A DNA stretch of 64,000 nt from positions 1 to 64,000 of the forward strand of contig PJRA01000549.1 of the NCBI GenBank assembly GCA_016987375.1, written 5' to 3'. Below the pieces are notes generated by a model. The model was not told where the DNA came from and ran no database searches. It saw nothing but the letters and a program-made list of their open reading frames with translations. This DNA comes from Brachionus koreanus (taxonomy: Eukaryota; Rotifera; Eurotatoria; Ploima; Brachionidae). A program made the position numbers and the translations under genes. Positions 23,052 through 35,463 of this stretch are shown piece by piece; the stretch's first letter is position 1; the number at the start of each line of letters is the position of its first letter.

Positions 23052-23866
23052 CACTACAGATTCTTAATGAAAATTGAAGAAAATACATTTTTGACTAATT
23101 TGAAAACGTCTTCAATTTAACTTAAAATTTTTTCTTTATTTCAGGTATTTTAATATAAATTTGTTTCAATTTTAAAATTTAATTTTTTTGTTTAGACATT
23201 TTTCTATACTATTCAGATAGTTGTTCAACAACGACTATTACTCGGAATAAAATTATCTTCGATTTTTGTTTAAATCAATTACTAATTAAAATAAACAATT
23301 TTCTCCGGCTTGAGAAAATATTTCAATAAATTGTATTCGATTATAATAGCTAATTGATCATAAGGTTTTTGTTTAAAAACTCAATTTTAAAAGGTATTTT
23401 GGATTTTTTTGAAATTAAAAATTATGCACCATTTTTAAAATAATTTTAAAATGTTTATGATATTTTTTTCAAAATAAATAGCAATTTTACGTTTCTCATT
23501 TTGTTTGAACATCACAATACAAAAAAGAAATAAAAAAATCAATCTTTTAAGCTATAAGTAAAAAAATAACACAGAACCCTTTTAAAAAATTTATTTATAT
23601 GGATTTTACCTTTGATTTTTAAATTAAAAATAGAAACTTTTATTTAAAAGAAATTAATTTTATTTCAACTAAATTATTAAATTAACTGAATTATTATGGT
23701 TAGTAAATTGAAAATACTAGATTAAATGAATTAAAAAAAAAATATTAATCTCTGCCGAGCTTTATCCAGAATAATTTTTAATTTAACTACTGTAATTAAA
23801 AAGATTGAATTTTAATCAATTATTCTCCAATACCGGTTTTTGCTAGATATAGATCAAAGTGCATTG
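23052..23866. other. AT-rich intergenic stretch
   Basis: Between the EF-hand gene promoter and the 3' end of the PDZ scaffold gene. No coding signal was seen; it probably holds the scaffold 3' UTR. Confidence 0.5.
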
Positions 23867-26800
23867 TTAATTTTTTTTCATTTTTTGTTCAATATTTTCG
23901 ATTAAATTACTTATTTTGTTTTCATTTGAATAAATAAAGTTTTTAAGCTCCAATTTTGAACTATTGTAAGTATTTAATAAACTAGTGCTTGAATATCTTT
24001 GTTTAACTTCTCTCATAAATTCTTTCTGACAATTTTTCAAGTTCATACAGCTCTTGCCTAAACTATCTACATTGTAAAAAAAATAGAAAAATAATTATTT
24101 TCGTTTGATAAAATCTTACCCTTTCCCATTTGAAGATTTGCAATCGAGTTTAATCTGTAGGCATTTTTTAAGCTATCATAATCCTCAGACACTGGATCAA
24201 ATGAAGATATTTCATTTGACTTGACTATTTCAATGTTATTTGACAAAAGAGAGGACACTTTTGGAGAACCGATGTTTTTTTTCTGAATTGATTGATTACT
24301 GTAATTTGACTTGGAACTTTTGGAACTAAAATAAGCAATTTTGTCTTTGACACTTTTAAATTTTGGCAAGCTATCTTCTTCGTCTTTTTGCATGCTAGTA
24401 ATCGATTCATCTTTGATAATGATGCTCTCTACTAATTCAGGACGCTTCTCAATAAAGCTTATGTTTGGCTGGGAAACAAAATTTTTGTTCAAAGTTGAAG
24501 TTGATAAAAATTTTTTTGAATCATTTAAATTGTGTTTCGAGACTGTGAATGAACTATTTAGATTTTTTGGTATACTGATAGAAACATTTGATTTTAGATC
24601 GACACATTCATTAATAGACGGTGTTGATGTGACTAAAATGGACTTGGATAATTTTGGTTCAAAAATTTTAGGTTTGTCTAATTTTGAAATGCTCTCAGAA
24701 TTTTGAGTAAAAAGCATTATTTTTTCTTTTACTGAGCAAGTTTGACTCAAATCTTCAAATTTATTTGAACTTTTTTTTCCTTCTGATTCAAATTTCTCAT
24801 TTTTTATGCTCATACTGCTGCTGACAGGGCCATTGCCCGACAAAGTAGTGCTGGATATCGCTGGATTGGATAATGAAAGGTTATTATGATTGAGCGATTT
24901 TTGTTTAATCTGTTTGTCACAAGCAGATTCGACATAATCAATAATCAAATCATCTTTAAAATTTAGAATATTTTATAAAAAAGACTTTTTAAATTAAAAT
25001 TCAGGATCTAATTAAAGTTCAAAACTGATTATTTATATTTAAAAATTTAACGATAAGACAATATGTGAATTTGAAATTAGGCTGAAAAATTTGAATTAAA
25101 ACTTGATAAAAATTTCTTTTCTTGATTAATTTGTGAAATAAAACTTATGATTAATATTTTTATAATAAATAAAATTTTTTTTGTTTTACAAATAATAAAT
25201 TTTTATATTTTTTAATTTTATGAATGAAAATAAAATTTTAAACTATTTACCTTTTTTTGACTTTTCACATTTTAAAGTAAAGTTTTTTTGAGCAAAATTT
25301 CCATTATTGTTATTCATAATTTGATCTTGCTTTTGTTCATGTTTCGGCGTTACCGCCTTGCCAAGCGAACAGGTGCTTCGGTTAAGAACAATCTGATCAT
25401 TGAATAAAGACCTGCTTTGAATGATGAAAAATTTTGAAAAAGTAGAATTTTGCTTTTTAAATGAAATCAACGCCTTGCAATAATTGTTCGACTTGTCTTG
25501 TTTAGTGATAGGATTTTTAAGCGAGTTGTACGGACGTGCTGTAACAAGTGAATTAAATCGATCTGGAAATTTGCTTATTTTTCTTATCGGAAATCCAACT
25601 TTATCATAAATATTTTCCCTATTTTTCGCGGTCATATTTGGCAAACTACTTTCTTTTAGGGGTAAATTGTTTTCCTTAAAAAATTTTGGCTTTTCTAAAG
25701 TTTTGCTAGCGTCATAAGATGCATGAATGGCCGATACGTCAGCAATAGATGAGAATAGTTTTTCAGGCAAAGGCGGTGCAGGTGGTATGCTTGTGTTCAA
25801 ACACGCTTGGGTGTCATCTAAGCCAATTTGTGTCGAATGTTTCAACAGCGAAGTCGAGCTATCAGAATCGGACTTCAAAAGCCGAGACAAAGTAGACTCA
25901 TTTTTCAATTCATAATCTTTATGGTAATTAATTACTTCAGGTCTTGGTTCTTCACACTCAAAAACTGATTCACAATTATTGTTTTCTTTCAGATCAGCTT
26001 CGTCTAAAATAGTATCTGAAGTCTCATCCGGATGCATATCTCTACTGGCCTCATCAAATTCCTCAAATGTCTCCCTCAAGCCAAAGCTGGACATGTCGCT
26101 CAATGTTTCATTATTTTCTTCATCCATTAATTCAATCTTATCCATTATCATGCCTAAAATTGATTTTATAACATCATTATCAAAGTCGTGGTCAAATTTT
26201 TCATAATTGTCATGATCAGTGTCATTTAAGCCTTTACCAGTAAGTTTACAATAATCGCTTGAATTACTTGTTACACGAGGGCTATTTAAATCACAATCAT
26301 TTTCTGTCATATCTTTTATTTCAAATGGAAAATTGTCCTCTATCAAAGTTTCCAAATCGGTTGATTTTGGATGAACAATTGGCTCTGTTTTTTCTTTAAT
26401 AGCATCACTATCATCAGATAAATCTTGCTCAAATGTAACTCTACATGGTTTAACTACTTTCAAATTGGCTATTTTGTTTGGGACTGGATTCAAAGATTTT
26501 ATTTCTATTTGACAAGAGCTTATGTATTTATCTGAAAGAGAAGGATCATTCTTTGGAACTACAACTGAGTATTCTGGAAAAGAATCTGACTCTTTAGCCG
26601 ACTTAATGTTCGTCTCAGATTCACTTTCATCTTCTTTACTAATCAAATCATTTTCTATGCACACTGCGTTTAACTGAATCATAGATCTTTCCGAATGGCA
26701 ACTTGAACTAGTCAAAGACCTAGCAGTACCGTGATCAAAAAGAATACTTGGTTCACTCATGTTAGTTCTTGGATTTACTGTCTCAGTATCTTTGAAAGTC

Positions 26801-29800
26801 TCAGTGATTGAATTATCAGTTTTTTCAAATTTTCTCGAATCGATTGTAGATGATTTTAGAATTTTTTCTGTTGAATTTTTATCATACAACAGCCAGTTAT
26901 CGTTTTCAATCGATTCAGGCTGAGCATTGTTAAGTTCAGCCTCCAGGTCTTTACACTGAACCAGTGTTGCTTTGAAAACTTGAGATTCATTTTCCACTTC
27001 ACTTCTGATGTTATACATTGAATGGCGGAATTCATCGGAAAAAATGTCTGTTTTTGATGAATTTATTGCTGTATTATGCATGTCATTCTCTGAATTAGAT
27101 TTTATGGATGGTTTATCGTATTTAGGCATGGCCAATTTAATTGAATTTTGCGCAAAAATTCCATTGTGATATGGCACTTGGTCTTTATGCGGGCCATAGC
27201 AATCAGATTTACGCAAAACAGATACTTCAGCTATTCCATTCAAATTGCTTAATTTAGATACCAAATCGAATTTGTTGCAATAAGCCATTGTTTCTCCATT
27301 AATACAATAAATAATATCACCTTTTTTTAAATTATCTTGTTCGCCTATTTGCAAAGTGCTTTTTTGCATCTTGAAATCAAATTAAAAATTTAAAATATTC
27401 ATTTATTATTTTTTACAAAAATTAACCAGAATTAAAATACTTTATTTTTGATTTTGATATTTTTTTAATTTAAGATTTGATTTAAAAAAAAAATTGTCAA
27501 ATTCATTAAATTTATTTAATTAAGCACAGAAAAAAGAAGTAACAAAACGAATCGAGAAATAAATCCTACGGTCTTTGAGTGTTAAATAAAATCATGTAAA
27601 AATTAAAAATTTTTGAAAAATTATTATTTTTTAATTTTCTAGTTTTTGTTTTGTATTTTGATTTTTTCCATAACTAATAAAACTATGATTCAACTATTTA
27701 AAAAAATTTAAGCTTAGGCGCTAAAATTCATTCAAAATCTTAATGATTTGTTTCTACTAAAAAAGAAGTTAAGATGATAACTGCATCATTTTATTCATAC
27801 TTTTATAAAAGTATATGATGATATATATGATTCCGAATTGGCTGAGTTAATTTTGTATTATGATTGAAATTTAGAATCAAAAAAGAAACCGAGACCAGAG
27901 TGTTAGGTGTGTTTTTTAGACCCAATTATAAAAATTTTCTAAACCAAATATCTTTTGAACACAGTAATACAATCTAATACTTTGTTTTTTTTTGTAGATT
28001 TTTTGGGACTTAAAAAAAGCTGCTACCATTTAAGTTTAAAGATAATTCACTTGCTAAAATAAGAAAATAACGTACTTTGTAAAAACCCTCAACCTCAGTG
28101 CTTTCCTTTAAATCGGATGGCATAATGCATTTTGTTTCCAAGCTAGATAAATATATTGTATTCAAGTTGTAACCGATAGGAACCTAAACAATATGAAAAG
28201 ATTTTTTTCCTAATGAAAACATTATTTTAATTCAAATACTTTGGCAGCAGAATCGTTTGGACTTGATTGACCAGATTCGATTTCTGCACTTTTTACATTT
28301 GTTTCAGTTGGCGAAGTTGTTACTTGCAAGCAATTTCGTTTTAATTTCAAAGAAACATGCAAAGGCAGCTCTTGTACTACTGAGAGTATGTCATCATTTG
28401 ACATGTTCTAAAAATTTTAAATCAAATTTTTAAAATAAAATTATTAAAAATTTTCTAGTTTAAAATTAAATAAATTACAATTAAAGAAACACCATTGATT
28501 TCTAGCAATTCATCATTTACACGTATGGGCTGTCTATTTCCATTCAGATCAGATGCTCGATCTGCAGCACTGTTCTCAGTTACACTGATCACAATAACCG
28601 AGTCTCTGTCCTCTACTTTTAGGTTAAGTCCTAGCTTTTCACCTGGCAAACGGTTTATGATTAAATCCAAAATCTTCGGCTCATCGTTGACCTCTTTTTG
28701 AACTAAATTTTCACGACTATGTGCTTCATTTGCTTCTTTTTCATCAATAGTAGCTAAAATGTCACAATAACTTTCCGTAAATTCATCATCGGAAGATTTG
28801 ACATGACCGTTTAGTCCAAAATCATCATCAGCTCTGGCGAATTCAGCACTGGCATCTACCTCATTTCCACTCACTTCAACTTGATTCTTGTTGTTCATGT
28901 TATTCTGGTATTCATTTTCAGTACAAAGCGAGCATGGATGTTCAGTTGGGCTTTCGGAACCTTCGCTATCACTGCTATTTTTACTAGACGCACTAAGCTT
29001 GCTAAATTTGACAATTGTTTTTCTTGGTATTTTTTTCTTTTTGTTAAAAACAGCTTTTCGTCTTGGCGTTACATATTCAAATGCATATTCATAGTCATTG
29101 CTTATTGTAGCAAATAGATTTTCCAAGTCAGTTGGACTCAAAGCCATATCTGGATTTTTCGATTTGTTGAGCAATTTTTTGACCAATTTTCTACTATTTT
29201 GATTATATACTACAAATGGATTTTCGCGAATTTTCTTTCGAAAATTTCGTGTATAATTAATGGTGATCTTGCCAGTCTTTTTGAAAAATTTTTTTTTCCT
29301 CTTCAATGAATTGCTCGATCCAGTGTTGGGCTCCAACGCTTCACGCTCGACCAAATCATACGAAAAGTAGTCGCCTTCCAATTGATTGAGCAAATAAAAA
29401 TTGTTAAAGCTTTTTCGAAAAACATTTTTAACTGAAGGCGCTTGACACTCGTGTGTCAGAACGCTATTTTCTTTAACAGCTTCCGAATTGGCTGAGTTAA
29501 TTTTGTTAAGAACATCGATGATCATTATAGATTTGTATATAAGCTTGTCTGAATTCGAGTCGCCAGAGCAATCAGAAAATAGATCAGACTGATCAACAAT
29601 AGGAGTTATTGGCGAAAATGTGTGCAAGTTTTCCGACTTTTCACTATTTGAAATTAGCTTGTTCTCAGGCAAATGACGATAGTCGGTTTCCAGCTCTTCA
29701 GTACTATTCTTTATACCTGTTTGAACAGTGAATAAATTAGTCGATCTGGTTATGGATGAATTGGTTGCTGATCGAGACAAATAGTCTGCTGATTGACTCA

Positions 29801-29969
29801 GGTACTTGTTAATCGTATGAGAAAGACAGTTATTAGATGGACCACTAGTGAATGTAGTATTTATTCCACTTGTGCTATTTATCAATTTATCTATTTTAGA
29901 CGAATAGTTACTTATGATGGAATTGATTGAGAATAATTTCTCGTTGAGTGGTCTAGTGGGATTCGACAT
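23867..29969 (-). CDS. Large PDZ-domain scaffold protein
   Basis: PDZ scaffolds gather membrane and cortical proteins at junctions or synapses. Six in-phase exons: 29969-28479, 28407-28240, 28183-28076, 27369-25251, 24953-24120 and 24066-23867, about 1639 aa. A basic patch (SLKRKKKFFKKTGK) lies near residue 225. A good PDZ domain crosses exons 1-2 (LDLIINRLPGEKLGLNLKV, VNDELLEINGVSL and ELPLHVSLKLKR). A second, weaker PDZ half crosses exons 3-4 (EGFYK joined to MQKSTLQIGEQDNLKKGDII, then YCINGETM). The rest is long, acidic and Ser/Asn-rich with a Pro motif (PPAPPLPEK). Exon 5 holds two copies of a short motif, SVKEKIMLF and SVKDKIAYF. The exon 3 donor was chosen as AAA|GTACGT to keep phase. 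I cannot assign an orthologue; Big bang/PDZD2/IL16-like scaffolds are candidates. Confidence 0.8.
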
Positions 29970-32599
29970 AGAGTTACGATTTAGCTATCTTAAATTTTTA
30001 GTTTTCTACTACTAAATATAAAAAGAGGCTAATTTTATGTTTTTTATAAATTGTAGTCAAAAAGAAGATAGAAAAAAGAAACGCCCCAATGTTTAAATAA
30101 ATTTTCTATTATCGAGAAAATAAGAAAAAAAATTAGGTTTACAACAATTAAGTCGTTTAGTTAGAGAAATATGAATGTAAAAATTAGCTTCTTTTAAATG
30201 CTTAATAAACTGGAAGAAATATGTCCATTTGATTTAAATTCACAAGAACCTACTTAGTGTAAACTGTTTGTTTTGGATAAATCCAGTTTAAACATTAATT
30301 TGCTGCCCATTAAAAAGGATCAAATATTAATTTTTTGTTTATTTATTTAATTTGTCCTCTAGTTTGAGACTAACTGATTCTTAATTAGAGTTTTAATTAT
30401 TTACTTTAAATAAATATTGAGATTTGTTTTTTATTTTTATTCAAAAAAAAAAAACTTAAGTCAATATGTTATTTCGTAATAGGCGAGATAATCTCTAGAT
30501 AAATCCTTAGTTTCCGTAATTTGCATTTTAGTTTAAAGGCTTAAGACCAAATTTTATTCTGCTAAGTTCAAGTTCATAAATGTTGGAAAACTTTTATTAA
30601 AAAAAGGCCAAATATTAAAAAGGATTATATTTCAATCCAAGGGTGATTTTCAAATTTTTTGAAAAAAAGAAAAAACGATCCACAATAATGAACCCCACTA
30701 GACCATTGAATTAGCTTAGATTTTTATAAAAATAGCTTAGAACAAAATAAATTTGGTAATTGCTTCATTTACTTTTTTTTTATAGCCGGTCCAAAAAGTT
30801 TTCTTTTGGATAAGGAATAGCAAAATTAGCTTATTGATCTAAACCAAATATCATTTTTTGTTTTTAATTCATTTTAATCAGTTGTAAATATGAAAATAAT
30901 ATGGTTTTTGTTCAATAGACATCAATTCTTGTTTTTATGCTTTTATCGTTAAGTTAAAAGATTTTAAATACAATACGAATGTTGTAAATGATGTAAAGAT
31001 TGACTTGATTTTCGTAAGCTTTGGGATCAAGACTCATCAACTAATAAATAATTACCCATGTTTTGAACCAACATTTAAAATCTTTAAATAAAAAAAAAAG
31101 TATTGTTTATACGTGTCATTATCTCTTGAGTAATCCATATTAATTTCTTTTTACGAAATCAAAGCAAAAAAAGAAAACTAGTTTTTTCATTTCTTACTAT
31201 TCTAAAATTCAAATTTTATTAAAAAATAAAATTAAATGCTAAATTTTTCGATCTGACGCTTCTTTAAATTTAAGATTTTTAATTAAATTTTTATAAGACA
31301 ATAGAGTTGAATGCTCTTCAAAAAGATATCTACAACTTTTTTTTCTTATGTTCTAAAAAATTTATAAAATGATAGTTTAAAATTAATGGAATAACTCGAA
31401 TTTAATGACATGTTACTAAAAAATGAACATTGATTTAAAAAAAAAACAGAATTCAACTTGATATGAATTCAACTCGAATCAGAAGTTTTTTTTTCAAAAA
31501 AAATTTTTAATTTTTTTAAAATAATTTTACTATTAATTACATGTCATTAAAGATTTGCTTTTTATTTTTTCAAATAAGTAATTAAATTTATTCTAATTTA
31601 ATATTTTTGATGTTTTACAACCATTCAAAAAAATACTAGAAAAAACTACAAATATTACTTTGAAAAATAATTTATTTTTTAAAAAATTTATTTTTATTAT
31701 TTTAAAATAACCAATTTTTTGTATACCTAATGGTCGAAAACCTGCAATAGCAATTTTGTTTAGTCAAAAAAAATGAAATTTGGAAAAAAATCAGAGTTTA
31801 TCATCTCAGGTCATTAAAAATTCTTTTTTAATTTTTCATTGCAAAACCATATTATTTTATTTAAAAAAATCAAATTTTCTAATATATATTTTAATGCTCT
31901 TTAAGAACCACTATATTTAAAAACTTTTCTTAAGCTAATACATTTTGGATAACAAATTTTGGATCAAGGATATTGGAATTTAGGATTTTGTAACAAATTA
32001 AAGAACAAAAATTTTATTAAGTGATTTTAGCTGCTTATTGAGGAAACTTTTTTATTTAATGTTTTAATTTATTTTTATGAGTTTTTTATTTTTGACCAAA
32101 TAGCTAAATTAATTTTAAAGGCCAACTAGTATATGAGCTATATTTGTATATAAGGAAAATGTTTTTAAAAAATATAGTTTCCTAAAAACAAAAATTTAGA
32201 TTGTCTTAGAGACCGTTTAGACGACCGGCCGTCTGCGAATCGGACGGGTTTGTTAAGACCACATCCAAAACTACTTCATATCATTATATTGAACACTGAA
32301 AGACAAAAATAATAAAAAAAAATAAATGATAGTGAAATAAAATAATTTAAAATCTTTCAAAAATATAATTTTATTTAATTTAAAAAAATAATTATTTAAA
32401 ATAAAACTGTATTTAGAAGAAATTTTAAAAAATTTAAATAAACTAATAAGATTAAATTAAATTTATACGATAAAATTTGATAAGCAAAAAAGTAAAAAAT
32501 AAAAAATTTTATTTTCAATTAAAATTTTGACCAAGGCTTTACTGAGCAAAAAAAATCATTATTATTTCCAAAAAAAAGACATAAACCAAAAACTAAAAT
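29970..32599. other. Intergenic region with a small G+C-rich island
   Basis: 2.6 kb without a supported gene, mostly A+T. At about 32208-32262 there is an abrupt G+C-rich patch (GACGACCGGCCGTCTGCGAA and neighbours), listed separately. The region should hold the PDZ gene promoter and the 3' UTR of the next gene. Confidence 0.5.
32208..32262. repeat. G+C-rich island, possible transposon end
   Basis: A short patch with CpG-rich palindromic content (GACGACCGGCCGTC) interrupts DNA of about 77% A+T. It shares AGACGACCGG with a second island at about 40545-40672. It may be a decayed terminus of a repeat family; no coding content. Confidence 0.3.
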
Positions 32600-35463
32600 T
32601 TATTTTTTAAGCAATCTTCGATTTGCTTTTTCAGCTGCTTTTTCATGATTTTTGATCAATTGTTTGTATTTTTCAGTGCGGATAAAATTTTCATATTCAG
32701 AAAATATAAATTCATCATAAGATTTACAAGTTATGACCTCATCCTTTATTTTTAATCCATTTGTGATTACATAAAATTTAGTGTTATTGTCATTTAAGTT
32801 AAGAATCCAAAGATTTTCTACATATACTGAATTTAGAAGAACACTTCTCGGAACAAATTCAAGACTGATCACTTGACCGCCTATGTCTTTTAGATATTTA
32901 TTCGCCTCATCAAGTAATGTAGCATGATTCATGTCTACACCAGCATACTCAAAAATTACACTGAACGGTTTGCGATCTGGCGGTGAAGCAAACCACATCA
33001 CTTTCGACTTGGCTACTTTATCCTTTAGTTTTTTATAAGCCGAATTCTTCAATTTTGCACTTTGAATTTCAAGTTTGCTTGAACCATTTATCGGTGGTAA
33101 TTCTCCTCCAGAATTGGACTTTAGTAGTGACTGTAAATTTATTCCCATTTCTTCAAAAGTTGGCATCTCAAAATTCACACCACCAGGCAATACCCTTAAA
33201 ATAAAGAATATTAATAAAAATATTTGAAAATCCTCTTTAATTGATTATAAAGAATTTTGAAAATAAGCAATTTTCATTAAAGTTATTAGCTTTCTTTAAA
33301 ATAGAAAAAAATTATTCATTAAAAAATTCTTCAAGTACTCTTAGAAATTTTAAAAATCCGGATGTGCGCAATTACTTAATACATTTTTTTTCTTAAACAG
33401 AATTTTTTTATTTTAAAATGCTAATTTTGTATATTTTATTAAGTATTCAAATCTAAATAAGCCAGACTTCGAAATGATTCTTTTTAAAACAAAGTTTTAT
33501 ATTTGAAAATTAAAATTTATCCATAAAAATAAGAATTTAGAATTTAAAAAAAATCATGAATTAATGACTTTAGTTTATGTATTTAGAAATATTTTCAAAA
33601 TTTAAACAGTATATTTTTGAATAATGAATTTACTCAAAATCGTTTTTTTTTTTATAATCTTTTAAAGATATAAAATATTTAAACTCTTAAGTAAAACCTA
33701 ATCAAAAATGGTTATAGATTTGTAGTAAAAATTTTAATTTGAATAAGTAAATATTAAGAAAACTGAAAATTCAATTTTTATCCGCTTTTTGTCAATCTCA
33801 ATATTTTATTTTTAAATTTTTAAATTAAATTTGATTTTATATTTTTAATTAAATATTTAAACTAGTTAAATGGACTTTAAATTAAATTATTACATCATTA
33901 ATTTACATTATTTAAAATTTAATATTTTTTCTAATTAACATAAATCAAATAAACTTTAAACTAAGATTTAAAATTTTCAACTTATACTTTTTAAGTTCTA
34001 AATTTCTAAAAAGAAAAATTTTACCCAACATCTACTCCACTGACGGTTAAATGATCTAAAAATTTGGGTTCTATTGCATTCGACACAATATTAGTCAAGT
34101 TTTTGATATACTCAAAACTAATGGTCGATGAAGTTGGCGAGGCCTTTAAAGAATCAGCAGCATTCTGATTTGTCAAAGTTTGCTTGCTGCTGATTGAGAT
34201 CTTTTTGCCTGCATTTTCAATTGAATTTACACTAGTTTCATTCCAATTAACAATGCGAAATAGATTAGCTTCTCCGATGCTTTGCCTGTCCCGATCTGTA
34301 GTGGTTGCAGCCAAAGCAAAAAACGTGTCATTTAACTCTTCTGGAAATTTTAGCACACTTTCATCCAATTTATTCTTGAGTACAAAGCACCTAGGGTCAT
34401 TAGTTCCGTCGTAGTCCAATTTATACATTCCTGATTCTAGGTCTTTTTGATAAGTTGACAAAAAGCTTCTCACACTTTCCAATGATGTTGAGTTAACTTT
34501 AGCCGTATTGTATACCAATGGAGGTGAATTTTCTATTTTTAGACTATTTAATTCATTTTGATTTAATTGATTGCTCATTGAAACTCTTGGTTTAATACTA
34601 TCATAGTATTTTTTTAAAATATCGATCTCTTGTTCAGTCATTGATTTGTGAAAAGTTTTTGATGGACGAATTGACGCTAATGCTAATAAACGACTGGCTT
34701 GGTTGATCGATATTTTTTTTTGTTTTTCTGATTTTAATGATTCGAATTCAAGAGCCAATTTCGGAAAATAGGATAATTGCCCTCTTAGACATAGAGAGCC
34801 ATGCCTTCTTAATCCTCCTAGATTCTCATTTATGCTATTCCTTCTGGATTCAGCAAGTGCATTTGAATCAACACTGTGACGTTTGTTTTGCGAGCTGCTC
34901 ATGAAATCACTTGAAGACATTGAGCTTTGTTCACTTGTCGCTGAACGAGATGAAGTTGAATCTGTTAATGAATCTTCACCATCACTACTAATCTGTTTGG
35001 TCAACTGCGGTTTAAGAAGATTATTTTTCATATGATTTATAGTCAATGAGTTACGCCCACGATAGTGGCTGTTGTACATAAAATTAACAGGCACACTTTC
35101 TCTTCTATCAACAAAAGTTAATTTTTTTAATTCCAGACTCAAATCAATATAATTTCTTCCATTTGATTGATAATTATTTAGAACTGAATTGGAAAACACT
35201 TGGGAATTAACCAGCTGTTGATGTTCTTTCAACATTTTGAAATCATTTATTGTGCGAAATTTGCGCAAACTGTTTGATTTTCTAACAAAATTCGTTTGAT
35301 TTGTTTTTTGTATTGGATTTAAAGCAGTTATTTTGCTTGTTTCAGTGTCATTCTTTGAATATTCAACCAAGTTTGGTTCCGATGCTTGAGATATTTTGAA
35401 CAATTTTTTGTGTATATCCGATTCAAGATTAGTAATTATTTTAGCTTGACTGCAAGTCGGCAT
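32600..35463 (-). CDS. Unrecognised 677-aa protein
   Basis: Two exons: 35463-34025 and 33194-32600. The junction splits a Gly codon and reads SGVDVG joined to VLPGGVNFEMPTF, in phase and smooth in sequence. The N-terminal 450 residues are Ser/Asn-rich and largely disordered, with a possibly folded segment RGQLSYFPKLALEFESLKSE followed by ASRLLALASIRPSKTFHKSM. The C-terminal 200 residues look globular (KSKVMWFASPPDRKPFSVIF, LLDEANKYLKDIGGQVISLE, FVPRSVLLNSVYVENLWILN) and end in a basic helix (AAEKANRRLLKK). There is no signal peptide or membrane helix. I do not recognise a family. The second exon could look like a separate gene if its acceptor were missed. The 830-nt intron is long for this window. 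Confidence 0.7.

Noticed and set aside
24341..24706. 121-codon plus-strand frame antisense to the PDZ gene
   Set aside because: Shadow of a Ser-rich coding exon; Ser/Phe/Leu composition is the mirror of the real frame.
32600..33194. Treating the 3' exon of the 677-aa gene as an independent 196-aa gene
   Set aside because: It has no ATG at its start; a good acceptor joins it in phase with the exon ending at 34025.
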